Shown: in pieces, positions 1 to 9,605 of the stretch
How the letters are laid out: each line of letters starts with the position of its first letter
How positions within the stretch are numbered: the stretch's first letter is position 1
From: Deltaproteobacteria bacterium
GTDB lineage: Bacteria; Myxococcota; B64-G9
Direction: 5' to 3'
DNA length: 64,000 nt
NCBI GenBank assembly: GCA_019307065.1
Contig: JAFDKH010000006.1
Location: 1 to 64,000, forward strand
Made by a program: the position numbers and the translations under genes
Notes under the pieces: generated by a model
The model's input: only the letters and a program-made list of their open reading frames with translations
Told to the model about the DNA's origin: nothing
Databases searched by the model: none

Positions 1-2
1 AA

Positions 3-3000
3 GTGCAGCAAGACAGCGGATCGGACTGGCAGGCTACGGTCATGCCTGAGCAGCTCGACCTGAGTGCCAACGGATCAGCTGAAGTAACTGTAACTTTATT
101 GTTACCCGAGCAATTCATTTTGCCCGAACGTTTTTTAGAAACAGATTCGGCTCGATTTGTGATCAAGTTGGCCGGCCTGGAAAGAGATGCCCTGGGTCTC
201 GAAGCCACGGTTCCGCTGCCACATCGTAGCTCGCCGAGATTGTTTCTGGACCAGGTTGATTTTGTGCGTATCCTGGCCTGGGCCACCAGTTATGCTTGGG
301 CTGATTCACTGGTTCAAGGCATTCTGGCCCGAGCCGACAGCTGGCCTGCGTCACACAACTTAAAATACGGTCTGGCCAGTTGGAGCACTCCGCCCGAAGG
401 CGGCCAGTGGGGAATGTGGTATGTTTGCCCCGACCATGGTGTCTACCTGAGCTATCAAGGTCCCGGTCAGAATGTCTGTCCGATCGACGATCAAAACTTC
501 AGCGGTTGGCCTTACGACCAGGTTATTTATTCCAGAAGGCATAGCGATTCTGCCCGAGCGGCCAAGGATCTCGGTCTGGCTTATCAACTGACCGGTGACG
601 TCAGCTACGCTTCAGCGGCGGCTGAGATATTACTGGCCTATGCCGATATTTACCTGAGCTATCCAATTCATGACATCAATGGCGGCCAGGGCACTAGCGG
701 TGCCCGGGCCCGGGCCCAAACGCTGGATGAATCGGTCTGGCTGATCCCGATGGCCTGGGCCTATGACCTAATTGCCGACAGTGCGGCCCTCGATGCCGGC
801 CAGCACAGCCATATAAAAGATGACTTGTTGCAAGCCGCGGTTGCGGTAATCCAGCGCAACGATGCCGGGATCAGTAATTGGCAAAGTTGGCATAATGCTG
901 CGATTGGCGCGGTCGGGTTTGCAGTCCTAGATCCACGCTTGCAGTCACAGGCGATAAGCGGATCTTCGGGTTTTGAGTTTCAAATGGCGCAAAGCGTAAC
1001 CAGTGAAGGTTTGTGGTACGAGGGATCCTGGGGTTATCACTTCTATGCCCTGGATGCCTTGACTCAGACTGCCTTGATGGCCGAGTTGGCCGGGCTGGAT
1101 CTGTTTTCAATTCCTGCCCTACATGCCATGTACACACTCCCGGTTAAGTTTTCAATGCCGGATCTGACACTGCCGCCGATAAACGACAGTTCGCGTACCA
1201 GTTTAATTTCGAGTCGCCGGCTGTTCGAGATTGCCCTGGCGCGTTATTCCGAATCGGAATTAGCCGCCCCGCTGACGGCGGCTGCCCGCCGAGAAGAAGC
1301 ATTATTCTTTGGGGTTGAGCAGCTGCCGCCCGCAGACCAATTGGTCCTCGATTCGATGGTGCTTGAAGATGCCGGCTTCGTCGTTATGCGTGCAGGCCCG
1401 CAGGACATGATTCATTATCTAGTACTTGACTATGGACCTCACGGGGGCTGGCATGGGCACTTTGATAAGCTGGGTTTTGTCAGCTTTGCCCGCGGTGCGA
1501 TGCTGGCCGTCGACCCCGGTACCCAGTCCTATGCAGTCGATTCGCACACGACTTGGGACAAAGTAAGCGTGGCCCACAACACGGTTGTGATTGATGAAAC
1601 TACCCAGGCCGAAGCCAGCGGAACATTGCAACGGGCTATCCTGCTGCCCGGGATTGGTTTTGCCCGGGCGGATGCCGGGCCGGTATACCCGCAGACCGCC
1701 CAGCTGGTTCGCACGATCGCCCTGCTGCCTGAATATGCCATCGATCTGTTTGAAGTCGCTTCGCTGGATGCTGCCGCCCACCAAGTAGATCTTGTTTATC
1801 ACAACTTCGGGACGGCCACGACCGATCAGCAGTTGTCCGCCTATTCCGGATTCGGCGCCAGTGACGGTTATCAACATCTGACCAGCTGCCAAAGTTGCGA
1901 TCTGGATGATGGGTTTGAGGTTCGTTTCGATCTGAACGACGAGAGCGGACAGGTGTATGGGAGCGTCTGGGCCAGTCCGGCCGGAGTGTTGGGCACCTTC
2001 ACGATTACCCGCGATCAGGCGTTTTCAGGCAGCGGTTCCGGCGAACTGCATTACGATTTCTCAGGCAGCCAGGGATATATTCTCTATTCGACCGAGCAAG
2101 TTGTACAAGTCGACGAAGTTCCTGATGCTTTACGGATGCAAATCTTTGGAGATGCCAGCAACCATGAGCTGACTCTGAGAATCATGGATGCAACCGACGA
2201 ACGTTTCACTACCACGCTTGGTCCAATCGACTGGAGTGGTTGGCAAACCGTGCGGGTTGCTGATATTGCCGATTGGAGTCATTACCTGGGCAACGATGAC
2301 GGCCTGGTCGACACACCGGTTTCGAAGGTTGTAATTCAGTTGAACTCAGCCGCGGCTGGACCATTGACCGGCGAGATATTTGTGGATGACATTGTCCTCG
2401 AGTATCCGCTAGCTGCCGATGTCCTGGTCGAGAACTTCGATCGACCCTATCAAGCTTTGACCTGGCAAGTTTTGGGAGAGACCGGTACGACTCTGGTGGT
2501 CGGCCAGGGCCTCGGGCCCGATTTGACCGAACCGGTTCCCTTCGCCATGGCACGCCGCATGGCGACCAACACGGAATTCATCTCAATCCTCGAACCACAT
2601 GGTGTCGGGCGAACGGTTGAAAGTTTCTCGAGGGTTGTCGTAACGGCGGCTGATTCCGACGAGGCTTCAGCCTTCTTGATCGCTTCTGCAGACTGGAACG
2701 ATTTTCTGATGCTGGTGGGCGCCGGCGCAGGCGGAGTCGGCCGAACAGCGGTTGGCTGGAGCTCGGATGGGACCCTGACCTATGTCCGTAAAAACTCGGC
2801 CGGCGATCTGGAGATAGTCGGCCTGGCGACCGCTTCGGAATTGTCAGGCCCGCTACGCAACCTGCTGACCAGCTCAGAACAGCTTGATGAAATTCGCATC
2901 GACTATTTTGGCGCAGTGCTTCAGGTTGTCGGTAATTTAGGCAACGCCACGGTCAGGATCTACGCCCCGGTAGCAACCAGTGTCGATTTGAATGGCGCCC

Positions 3001-3302
3001 CGGTCGACTATCAACGCGACGGAGATTACGTTGTAATCAATGAAACAGTCGTCGTCGACGGCGGGGATGCAACTGATACCGGGGATGCGGCTGACGCCGG
3101 CCTGGACGGTTCCGATCCCGCTGATTCAGGGCTGACAGATTCCGAACCCGATGGCGGAGTCGCGGCCGATGAAATCAATGGAAATGTTGGCGGGGGCTGC
3201 GGCTGCGCGACACCTCTGACCGGATTCGCAGGCGGTTGGCTGTTGTTATTACTGGTATTTCTCTTGACAGCCGCACGCCTGTGGACCAAAAGGTTCAATT
3301 AG
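3..3302 (+). CDS. Surface-anchored heparinase II/III / alginate lyase-like protein (5' partial)
   Basis: The reading frame is already open at the window edge, so the true start and probably the export signal lie upstream; about 1099 residues are visible. An (alpha/alpha) toroid-like region (about 90-440) contains NWQSWHNAA, and a heparinase-type beta-sandwich follows with GGWHGHFDKLGFVSF near 480-495. This is the layout of polysaccharide lyases that cleave uronic-acid polymers by beta-elimination. Further beta-rich, carbohydrate-binding-like segments follow. The C-terminus has an Asp/Gly/Ala-rich linker, then GGGCGC (about 1063-1068), a hydrophobic segment and a short basic tail, which is the MYXO-CTERM type of sorting signal for surface anchoring. 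The substrate cannot be read from the sequence. Polysaccharide degradation or remodelling at the cell surface is inferred from the family. Confidence 0.8.
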   Translation: MQQDSGSDWQATVMPEQLDLSANGSAEVTVTLLLPEQFILPERFLETDSARFVIKLAGLERDALGLEATVPLPHRSSPRLFLDQVDFVRILAWATSYAWADSLVQGILARADSWPASHNLKYGLASWSTPPEGGQWGMWYVCPDHGVYLSYQGPGQNVCPIDDQNFSGWPYDQVIYSRRHSDSARAAKDLGLAYQLTGDVSYASAAAEILLAYADIYLSYPIHDINGGQGTSGARARAQTLDESVWLIPMAWAYDLIADSAALDAGQHSHIKDDLLQAAVAVIQRNDAGISNWQSWHNAAIGAVGFAVLDPRLQSQAISGSSGFEFQMAQSVTSEGLWYEGSWGYHFYALDALTQTALMAELAGLDLFSIPALHAMYTLPVKFSMPDLTLPPINDSSRTSLISSRRLFEIALARYSESELAAPLTAAARREEALFFGVEQLPPADQLVLDSMVLEDAGFVVMRAGPQDMIHYLVLDYGPHGGWHGHFDKLGFVSFARGAMLAVDPGTQSYAVDSHTTWDKVSVAHNTVVIDETTQAEASGTLQRAILLPGIGFARADAGPVYPQTAQLVRTIALLPEYAIDLFEVASLDAAAHQVDLVYHNFGTATTDQQLSAYSGFGASDGYQHLTSCQSCDLDDGFEVRFDLNDESGQVYGSVWASPAGVLGTFTITRDQAFSGSGSGELHYDFSGSQGYILYSTEQVVQVDEVPDALRMQIFGDASNHELTLRIMDATDERFTTTLGPIDWSGWQTVRVADIADWSHYLGNDDGLVDTPVSKVVIQLNSAAAGPLTGEIFVDDIVLEYPLAADVLVENFDRPYQALTWQVLGETGTTLVVGQGLGPDLTEPVPFAMARRMATNTEFISILEPHGVGRTVESFSRVVVTAADSDEASAFLIASADWNDFLMLVGAGAGGVGRTAVGWSSDGTLTYVRKNSAGDLEIVGLATASELSGPLRNLLTSSEQLDEIRIDYFGAVLQVVGNLGNATVRIYAPVATSVDLNGAPVDYQRDGDYVVINETVVVDGGDATDTGDAADAGLDGSDPADSGLTDSEPDGGVAADEINGNVGGGCGCATPLTGFAGGWLLLLLVFLLTAARLWTKRFN

Positions 3303-3345
3303 ACTAAATCGACCCGATGTAGCTTGAACAAGGAGGACGCCACCT

Positions 3346-4659
3346 ATGGATTTGTCGATTTCCCGGCTTGGTCCGGCGAAAATCAATTCACCGCTCAGAT
3401 TGTCAACCGAACGAGGCGACCGGGTATGCAATTTTGTTTCCGACGACGAACGAATTTTGTACGATGTATCCTTGCGAACTTGTCAAGCCTGCCGCAATGA
3501 CCCCGCCAGCGTTCCCCTGTCTTTTGAACGAGCCGGTCCGCGCGAACATATCTACTTCGATCCAAACAAGGTCAGAGTTGGAATAGTTACCTGCGGCGGA
3601 TTGTGCCCGGGGACCAATGACGTAATTCGGTCTTTGGTAATGGAGCTGCACTATCACTACGGAGTCAACCGTATCTATGGCTTCAAGTACGGCTATGCCG
3701 GCCTGGTACCCGAGGGCGGCTACGATGTAATCGACCTGACTCCCGCTATAGTCAAGAACATCCATCACGACGGCGGGACTATCCTGGGTTCTTCCCGCGG
3801 GCATCAGGACGAAGACACCATTGTTGATACCCTGGAACGTATGGGCCTCGGTATTTTATTCACTATTGGCGGAGATGGGACCCTGCGCGGGGCTCAAAAA
3901 ATTCATGAAGAAATTACGGCCCGTAATCTCAAGATTTCCATGATTGGGGTTCCCAAGACAATCGACAATGACATCTCGCTGGTCGAGAAGACATTTGGGT
4001 TCGAAACTGCGTTTTCTATCGCCATTGATTCAATTCGCGGAGCACACGTCGAAGCCGAAGGGGCCCCCAACGGAGTTGGCTTGGTTAAGCTGATGGGTCG
4101 TCACTCAGGCTACATTGCGGCGACTGCGGCCGTAGCCGAACCGGACGTAAATTGCGTCTTGATTCCGGAGATCCCCTTTTTCTTGGATGGTGACAAAGGA
4201 TTGATCCCGTGGTTGCGAAACAGGCTTGAATCTCGAGGGCACGCAGTCATCGTCGTGGCCGAAGGGGTCGGGCAGGATCTGCTCGAAGCCGATAAGAATG
4301 AACGCGATGCTTCGGGCAATGTTCGTCTCGAAGATATTGGATTGTTCCTCAAGCGCAAGATTGCCAGCGAGCTGAAGGCGGTCGGTGTAAAATACAGTCT
4401 CAAGTACATCGACCCCAGTTATATCATCCGCAGTGCTCCGGCCAACCCGAATGACTCACTGTTCTGCGCAACGTTAGCGCAGAATGCCGTGCACGCCGGC
4501 TTGAACGGCAGGACCGGAATGCTGGTCGGTTATTGGAACAATGTTTTTGTTCATGTTCCAATTCGGGAGGCTGTCGCCGAGCGCAAGCTGGTCGACTCGG
4601 AAGGCGAGCTCTGGCGCTCAGTCCTTGAGAGCACCGGTCAACCGGCCCGCTGGAAGTGA
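3346..4659 (+). CDS. pfkA: 6-phosphofructokinase, predicted ATP-dependent
   Basis: It phosphorylates fructose 6-phosphate to fructose 1,6-bisphosphate in cytoplasmic glycolysis. The 437 residues are longer than the roughly 320 of classical bacterial PfkA and fit the long clade that includes trypanosome ATP enzymes and many PPi enzymes. Visible motifs are GGLCPGTNDV (near 83), GGDGTLRGA (near 175), GVPKTIDNDI (near 201) and MGRHSGY (near 251). The Gly in GGDGT is the residue typical of ATP users, where PPi enzymes carry Asp, while the Lys of PKTIDND is usual in PPi enzymes but also found in long ATP forms. ATP use is therefore inferred rather than proven. AGGAGG at 3331-3336 lies 9 nt before the ATG. 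Confidence 0.92.
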   Translation: MDLSISRLGPAKINSPLRLSTERGDRVCNFVSDDERILYDVSLRTCQACRNDPASVPLSFERAGPREHIYFDPNKVRVGIVTCGGLCPGTNDVIRSLVMELHYHYGVNRIYGFKYGYAGLVPEGGYDVIDLTPAIVKNIHHDGGTILGSSRGHQDEDTIVDTLERMGLGILFTIGGDGTLRGAQKIHEEITARNLKISMIGVPKTIDNDISLVEKTFGFETAFSIAIDSIRGAHVEAEGAPNGVGLVKLMGRHSGYIAATAAVAEPDVNCVLIPEIPFFLDGDKGLIPWLRNRLESRGHAVIVVAEGVGQDLLEADKNERDASGNVRLEDIGLFLKRKIASELKAVGVKYSLKYIDPSYIIRSAPANPNDSLFCATLAQNAVHAGLNGRTGMLVGYWNNVFVHVPIREAVAERKLVDSEGELWRSVLESTGQPARWK

Positions 4660-4704
4660 TCCCTCGGTTTTTTTGAATTTCGCCAAATTTTCCGTATAAA
4701 ATTG

Positions 4705-4710
4705 TATAAT
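4705..4710 (+). promoter_or_regulatory. Candidate -10 box for the small exported-protein gene
   Basis: A perfect TATAAT lies 39 nt before the ATG at 4750, in an AT-rich stretch after the phosphofructokinase gene. No good -35 hexamer sits at 16-18 nt spacing, so this is only a candidate. Confidence 0.3.
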
Positions 4711-4749
4711 CTTGCCTGGGATTCATAAGGGATAGGGAAGGAGCGCGTG

Positions 4750-5028
4750 ATGAGAACGGGAAAATGGAGATTTTTGTTGTTGATTGTAGCCGGAGTCGTC
4801 TTGCTCTCGGTCGGGGCCGCCTTTGCCCAGGTGGAACCGGTTGAAGAAAAAATCATCTATGCATCAAAAACGTTCATCGACGTTACCGAGACAGAGGCAA
4901 TTGTCGCGACGATCGTCGGCCCAGCCAATTCGTTCATGCGGTTAAAGAAGGGCGTAAAATTCGATTTACTTATTCCGGTCCGGGGTAACTTCCTCCCGGA
5001 AATAATGAGAACAGCCGGCAACCTGTAG
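4750..5028 (+). CDS. Small exported protein of unknown function
   Basis: The 92-residue product starts with a basic stretch and a hydrophobic core ending GAAFAQ, a typical Sec signal peptide with cleavage near residue 26, so the mature protein is about 65 residues and probably periplasmic. The rest is beta-prone and has no family I recognise. The ATG at 4750 is preferred over the in-frame GTG three bases earlier because AAGGAG at 4738-4743 is then 6 nt away. It converges on the hexapeptide-repeat gene and may have its own promoter (TATAAT at 4705-4710). Confidence 0.65.
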   Translation: MRTGKWRFLLLIVAGVVLLSVGAAFAQVEPVEEKIIYASKTFIDVTETEAIVATIVGPANSFMRLKKGVKFDLLIPVRGNFLPEIMRTAGNL

Positions 5029-5042
5029 TTCAATCTGACACG

Positions 5043-5057
5043 CGCCGGTATCCGGCG
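5043..5057. terminator. GC-rich hairpin between convergent genes
   Basis: A perfect 6-bp inverted repeat (CGCCGG / CCGGCG, 3-nt loop) lies in the 32-nt gap between two convergent genes. Neither strand has a T-run after it, so it is at best a weak or factor-assisted bidirectional terminator. Confidence 0.35.
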
Positions 5058-5060
5058 GGC

Positions 5061-5717
5061 TCAGCCGAGTTCGAGATGACGCTTGACGTGCAGCTTGTTC
5101 AGTTCAAGCACATGTAAACGGATTTGTTCTATGGCTTCGGGCACAGCCGGCAGGGCATCGGCTTCGGCCTGGGTCAGTATAGTGCGGCCCGGTTCGACAT
5201 GCCGGCCGGGCGGTATTTTGACTCCCTTGCCTACGTAAGAACCTTGATTCAAGAAACTTCCCTTACCGATAACGGTGCCGCCGCCATCGGCCACCGCTTG
5301 AATATACAAGGCCGCATCGTCTTCGATTACGGCCCCGTGCACAATGGCTTGATGAGCTACAATCACCCGCTCACCGATCTTGGTCGTGTTGGAATGAACC
5401 AGGGCGAAATCCTGGATGTTGCTTTCGACGCCCAGGATCAGCGGTTCGGCTACATTATTCTCATCCAGACGAATCACCGCCTGGGGACCTATGTAACAAC
5501 CAGAGCGCAGGATCATGCCGCCAATCAGCAGAGCGCTCGGATCTACGTAGGTGCCTTCCTCGATGACCGGTTTCTGCATCAGAACACCGTCAGGGTCGAC
5601 ATAGGTTACCCGGCGGACATCCTCCGGCTGGTCCTGCAGCCAGTCGCACGCCTCTGTGTAGCTAAGCGGCTTTTCGGGAAACAAAGGAAACGGTTTGAGA
5701 TAGTCGGCTGGGCGCAT
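5061..5717 (-). CDS. Gamma-carbonic anhydrase-like hexapeptide-repeat protein
   Basis: The 218-residue protein has a left-handed beta-helix core (about 50-180) of I-G-x4 hexapeptide turns, followed by a C-terminal helical tail. Three histidines (H108, H122, H127) sit in the contexts VHSN, VAHQ and IVHG, the arrangement of the zinc ligands in gamma-class carbonic anhydrases; the H122-H127 spacing of 5 matches that family. A metal-dependent carbonic anhydrase or related trimeric enzyme is therefore likely, but acyltransferase-like relatives share the fold. A clear ribosome-binding site (AAGGAGG) lies just before the ATG. The roughly 40-residue N-terminal extension before the helix is longer than in minimal family members. 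Confidence 0.75.
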   Translation of the reverse strand: MRPADYLKPFPLFPEKPLSYTEACDWLQDQPEDVRRVTYVDPDGVLMQKPVIEEGTYVDPSALLIGGMILRSGCYIGPQAVIRLDENNVAEPLILGVESNIQDFALVHSNTTKIGERVIVAHQAIVHGAVIEDDAALYIQAVADGGGTVIGKGSFLNQGSYVGKGVKIPPGRHVEPGRTILTQAEADALPAVPEAIEQIRLHVLELNKLHVKRHLELG

Positions 5718-5743
5718 TGGGCCTCCTTGGTGGTCACACGATA

Positions 5744-8122
5744 TTACGAGCGGCTGCTGTATTCAACAGTCGCAATCAAAGGAGCTGACTGACTGGTCGG
5801 ATGAGTGCCGAGCATAATGCGAGTCAGGCCAAAGGGGCTGAAAATCTCGTAAGCTTCAGGATCGAGTTTCGCGCCGTTGACCTCGACCCGCTCGATCGAA
5901 ACCTCGCCGAGCGGGACGGATAAATGAACGTCTAAGCTGCCCGCGCTTGTAGGTGTCACAGTCACGCGACGTTTGCCGCCCAGCTCTTCGACTAATAAAT
6001 CAAAGCGTTGATCGCCGACCCTCAGGTTGGTCCATTTCATTTGCGGCCAGTCATTGACCAGGCGCGGGGCCAGCTCGACTGCGCCGAGCGGCGCGTCGGG
6101 GATCAGCCCGGTCAGGTAAAAGACCATAGAGTCCAAAGAGATGCTGCCCTCCCAGGGCCGATAGCGGGCCGTCAGGTCGCCCAGGGTGCCTCCCGGATCG
6201 TAGATCGGCTGCAAGGCGGAATGATCGTCATAGACTTGATATTCGGCAAAGTTCCCCGAGGGTGAGGCCGCCAGCTCGAGGGCATTGAACGCCTTTTCTC
6301 CGAGGGGATGATCGGTGATTGCCAGGTTGTAAAGATAATAGCCGGGCATCATTCCGGTGTAGACGCCCTGGCTGATCTCGAGCTCTAAATAGTTGTCATA
6401 GAACGGATCGAGCGGCGATTGCAGGAACCCGTCTTTGGTTGCCAGCCGGGCTATCACGTTTTCGAGATTGGTCAGGGCCAATTGGTCGTTGGCATCGGCA
6501 TAGCCGGTCCAGAGCGGCTTGGTCGACACGTCTTCGAAAGGTTGCGGTAAGTTGTCCAGGTCCTGCATGTCCAGATAGGGCGCATACATGTCATCGTTGC
6601 GCCAGAAGATCTGATCGGCGGCCTGGCGGACAAGCGCGCCCTTGTCTCTGAATGTTTGGGCGTCGGCTGCGTGACCAAGGGCGTCGGCTTCCTGAGCCAG
6701 GGCCTCGGCGGCGGCACCCAGCAGAAAAGATGAATTGGCCGATTTGCAGCAACCAACGAAATCATGTTCGATAGCCAGGCCAAAGGCCATGCCCATCGCC
6801 CCCCGGTAGGTTTCGTCGCCGGAAAAAGGCAGCAGGCCGTTTTCGTCGAGTTGCTGGGCCAGCAGGCAGCGTTTGTAAAGCCCGTATTGTGCTTCAACCA
6901 GGGAACGATCTGAGCTTGCCAATGTAAACCAGTGGCCCATTATCGGCAGGTAGCTGGGGATTTCACCGGCCGCCCGGCCGGAAAAGGGCGGCAGTGAAGC
7001 CCAGTCGGGTTCTGTTGGAGGAGTTTCGGGATCGATATCGAGATCGACCGCATTGCTGATGTCTCCGCGCACTTTTGCGGCCGTAAAATAATAATCGAGC
7101 ATGGCCCGGGCCTGATCAAAAAGCCCCATTCTGAGAAAAAAGCGCACCGGACCGGCGGTATCCCTGATCCACATCAGGGTGTAGCGCGACATTGGCGAGA
7201 CGCCGCCCAGATAAGTTTGCTGGGACTTGACTGTTACCAGCATGCCGCTCAGCAGATCATCAACACGCGGATCGGGTGATTCAAGCCGGGCCGCCTGATC
7301 GACGAAGGCCAACCAGTTGTCTCGAGTGGATTGCAGGATTACTTCGATGTCGCCTTGCTGCAGGGCCGCGATGGTAGCGGCTTCTCCATCACCGGCCTTG
7401 CTCATGACATAGGAATAAATGACAGTGGTTTCTTGATCGGCTGCCAGGCTGCCCAGATCCAGCTGATCTGGATTGCCCGTTTGTGGTTCGAGCAAAACAA
7501 GGGTTCGCTGACGGCCTTCGCGTACAGTCGAGCCGGAAGCAGTCTGCAGCACAATGTTTTCGATCGTTTCACTCGATAAGTTTTTGACAATTGCGATGCG
7601 CACGATAGAGCGGTTGAGCGGATCGTCAAGGCTGGTTCTTTTTGGGGCAAACGTTATCGTGATCAGTTCAAGTTTTTCGGATGATTCACGCGAGATCAAA
7701 ATTGCAGTCTTGGACACTCTGAACATGTGCCCGCTGGTTATCTTGACCGGCTCGGCGTTTACCAGGACCTTGAGATAGGTATCTCTGAAGAATTCGCTCT
7801 CTTGCTGGTAATCCGGACCGACCATGGTGTGCAAGCTATTCAACGGACAAGTGTACCCGCTCAAAGAAAAGACATGCCCGTTAGCCACCGCAAAATCGCC
7901 CATGTAACGAGCTTCAGTTGGCTGGCGAGTGCCGCAGCCTTCACCAGACCAGGAGCTGACATCCAGCAGCCAGGCCTGTCGATCGAAAATAGAAGCGCTG
8001 GGTAAGATAACTTCCGGGTTGGGCCACAGTTGGGGTTCGGGCAAGGTAGGTCCGCTGGAACCGCCACAACTGGTCAAGCCCAACAGGGCAATCAAACCGG
8101 CAATATGCGACTTTGAAAACAT
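5744..8122 (-). CDS. Large lipoprotein with six-hairpin glycosidase-like domain
   Basis: The 792-residue product begins with a hydrophobic signal ending LTSC, a lipobox at about Cys19, so it is probably anchored to a membrane facing the periplasm or exterior. A beta-rich N-terminal half is followed by an (alpha/alpha)-barrel-like region (about 290-660) with repeated Trp/Asp-rich helices resembling glycoside hydrolases that act on alpha-glucosides or related oligosaccharides, then a C-terminal beta-sandwich. The exact GH family is not clear and I did not identify catalytic acids. The ATG at 8122 is chosen over an in-frame TTG at 8137 because GGAGG lies 8 nt before it. Confidence 0.65.
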   Translation of the reverse strand: MFSKSHIAGLIALLGLTSCGGSSGPTLPEPQLWPNPEVILPSASIFDRQAWLLDVSSWSGEGCGTRQPTEARYMGDFAVANGHVFSLSGYTCPLNSLHTMVGPDYQQESEFFRDTYLKVLVNAEPVKITSGHMFRVSKTAILISRESSEKLELITITFAPKRTSLDDPLNRSIVRIAIVKNLSSETIENIVLQTASGSTVREGRQRTLVLLEPQTGNPDQLDLGSLAADQETTVIYSYVMSKAGDGEAATIAALQQGDIEVILQSTRDNWLAFVDQAARLESPDPRVDDLLSGMLVTVKSQQTYLGGVSPMSRYTLMWIRDTAGPVRFFLRMGLFDQARAMLDYYFTAAKVRGDISNAVDLDIDPETPPTEPDWASLPPFSGRAAGEIPSYLPIMGHWFTLASSDRSLVEAQYGLYKRCLLAQQLDENGLLPFSGDETYRGAMGMAFGLAIEHDFVGCCKSANSSFLLGAAAEALAQEADALGHAADAQTFRDKGALVRQAADQIFWRNDDMYAPYLDMQDLDNLPQPFEDVSTKPLWTGYADANDQLALTNLENVIARLATKDGFLQSPLDPFYDNYLELEISQGVYTGMMPGYYLYNLAITDHPLGEKAFNALELAASPSGNFAEYQVYDDHSALQPIYDPGGTLGDLTARYRPWEGSISLDSMVFYLTGLIPDAPLGAVELAPRLVNDWPQMKWTNLRVGDQRFDLLVEELGGKRRVTVTPTSAGSLDVHLSVPLGEVSIERVEVNGAKLDPEAYEIFSPFGLTRIMLGTHPTSQSAPLIATVEYSSRS

Positions 8123-8250
8123 GCAACTATCCTCCAATTCGCGTTATCTCAAGTTACGCGGGCCAGCCACGCTCGTCAAGCCGGATTGGAGCCGGGCAAT
8201 CCCTGTAAACTGTTGGACTTGCCTGAAGTTGATCGTATTGATAGACTGAC

Positions 8251-9213
8251 ATGTCAGTACAACGATTTAAGGACTGGCTCGTCGTGCCTGGTATAGGAAT
8301 TATCAATAATCCTCATTCCCGCAAGAACCGCAAGTATCCCGAGCGGATGGTATCTCTGGGTCAGATTGTCGGCAATGAGGGTAAATCAGTCGCCACCCAG
8401 GAGATCGTTGACATCCATGAGATGGCCCGGCTCTACAAAGAACAAGAGATAGACATCCTGGGCATCAATGGCGGCGACGGATCGAATCACGTAACCCTGA
8501 CAGCTTTTATCGAAGAATATGGCGACACGCCGCTGCCGAAGATCGCCCTGTTGCGCGGTGGCACGATGAACACCATTTCCAATGCTTGCGGGATCAAGGG
8601 CACCCAGGCCGGCCTGATGATGAACCTGGTTAACAAATACCGCGACGGGGCGCCTTTCGAAACCATTTTGCGCGATACAATGAAGGTCGGAGATCGCTAC
8701 GGCTTCATTTTCGGCAATGGACTGATTCACAACTTCTTAGAGGCTTATTACGCGACCGGTGACCCCAGACCCTGGGTGGCCATGAAGTTGCTTACCCGCG
8801 GAGCCGGTTCTTCGATGATCAACGGCCCGCTGGCGAAAAGGCTGTTCGAGAGGTTTCGAGCCAGGGTGATAGTTGACGGTCAGGAATGGGAACACGAGTC
8901 ATATACCGCAATTGTGGCCGGCACGATCCACGAGATCGGCTTGGGGTTCACTCCATTTTTCCGATGCGAAGAACGCCCGCATACATTCCATTTCTTGGGG
9001 ATCGTCACCTCGCCGGCCGGCTTTGCGACTGCGTTGCCCAAGATCTTTTTCGGCCGGAAAGTCTCCCCCAAAAAAATCCACCAGGTTGTCGCTGAAGAAG
9101 TAATTTTTGAATCCGATCAACCTTTGAAATACACATTGGACGGGGACACGCATCAGGCCGGCAACCGCCTGGTAGTCACCGCCGGGCCGCGCCTGGAAAT
9201 CATTGTACGCTAG
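8251..9213 (+). CDS. Diacylglycerol/sphingosine kinase-family lipid kinase
   Basis: The 320-residue protein has the DAGK catalytic domain: a GIINNPHS strand-loop near 16-22, the nucleotide-binding GGDGS at 74-78, and LLRGGTMN at about 103-110, the usual second glycine motif. Such enzymes phosphorylate diacylglycerol or similar lipids with ATP at the inner membrane face. The lipid substrate is not predictable. The ATG at 8251 lacks a good ribosome-binding site; an in-frame GTG at 8284, preceded by AAGGA, is an alternative that would drop 11 residues outside the conserved core. The next gene begins close to or inside its end, so the two are probably co-transcribed. Confidence 0.8.
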   Translation: MSVQRFKDWLVVPGIGIINNPHSRKNRKYPERMVSLGQIVGNEGKSVATQEIVDIHEMARLYKEQEIDILGINGGDGSNHVTLTAFIEEYGDTPLPKIALLRGGTMNTISNACGIKGTQAGLMMNLVNKYRDGAPFETILRDTMKVGDRYGFIFGNGLIHNFLEAYYATGDPRPWVAMKLLTRGAGSSMINGPLAKRLFERFRARVIVDGQEWEHESYTAIVAGTIHEIGLGFTPFFRCEERPHTFHFLGIVTSPAGFATALPKIFFGRKVSPKKIHQVVAEEVIFESDQPLKYTLDGDTHQAGNRLVVTAGPRLEIIVR

Positions 9214-9226
9214 ACTGGTAATAGTC

Positions 9227-9571
9227 GTGCGAATCATCAACCTAACCAGAGATAGTCTGCTAGCCGACAAGGCCTGGGAGGCTAAGACCATACGCGCCCG
9301 GATGAAGGGTTTGTTGGGTAGAGACAAGCTGGAAGAGGGCCAGGGCTTGCTGATTCGCCCGTGCACTTCGATTCACTCGTTCTTTATGCGCTTTGTATTT
9401 GACGCAGCCTTTATAGACAAGGCCGGCCGGGTGTTGCATGTCATTCACTCGATGAAGAAGTGGCGCATGTCTAAATATGTCGCCCGGGCCGACGGGGTAG
9501 TCGAACTGCCAGCCGGCGTTTTGAAAGATAGCCAGACTTCAGTCGGCGACAGCCTGGAGTTCGATGAATGA
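9227..9571 (+). CDS. DUF192 family protein
   Basis: The roughly 114-residue product matches DUF192: an N-terminal strand, the GLLGR segment, the central IHSFFMRFVFDAAFID core, and the C-terminal ELPAGVLKD turn. The family forms a small beta-barrel, is often exported, and has no settled biochemical function; this copy shows no clear signal peptide. The start is uncertain. GTG at 9227 is preferred because it gives the usual family N-terminus, while a TTG at 9203 would overlap the lipid-kinase gene by 11 nt. It is translationally close to that gene, suggesting one transcript. Confidence 0.75.
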   Translation: MRIINLTRDSLLADKAWEAKTIRARMKGLLGRDKLEEGQGLLIRPCTSIHSFFMRFVFDAAFIDKAGRVLHVIHSMKKWRMSKYVARADGVVELPAGVLKDSQTSVGDSLEFDE

Positions 9572-9605
9572 ATCTTGGTTTTCGCGATTGCGATTACGTA
9601 AAGAC

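Noticed and set aside
5124..5792. 222-residue plus-strand frame over the hexapeptide gene
   Set aside because: The minus-strand gene has three zinc-ligand histidines and a good ribosome-binding site; the plus-strand frame is its shadow.
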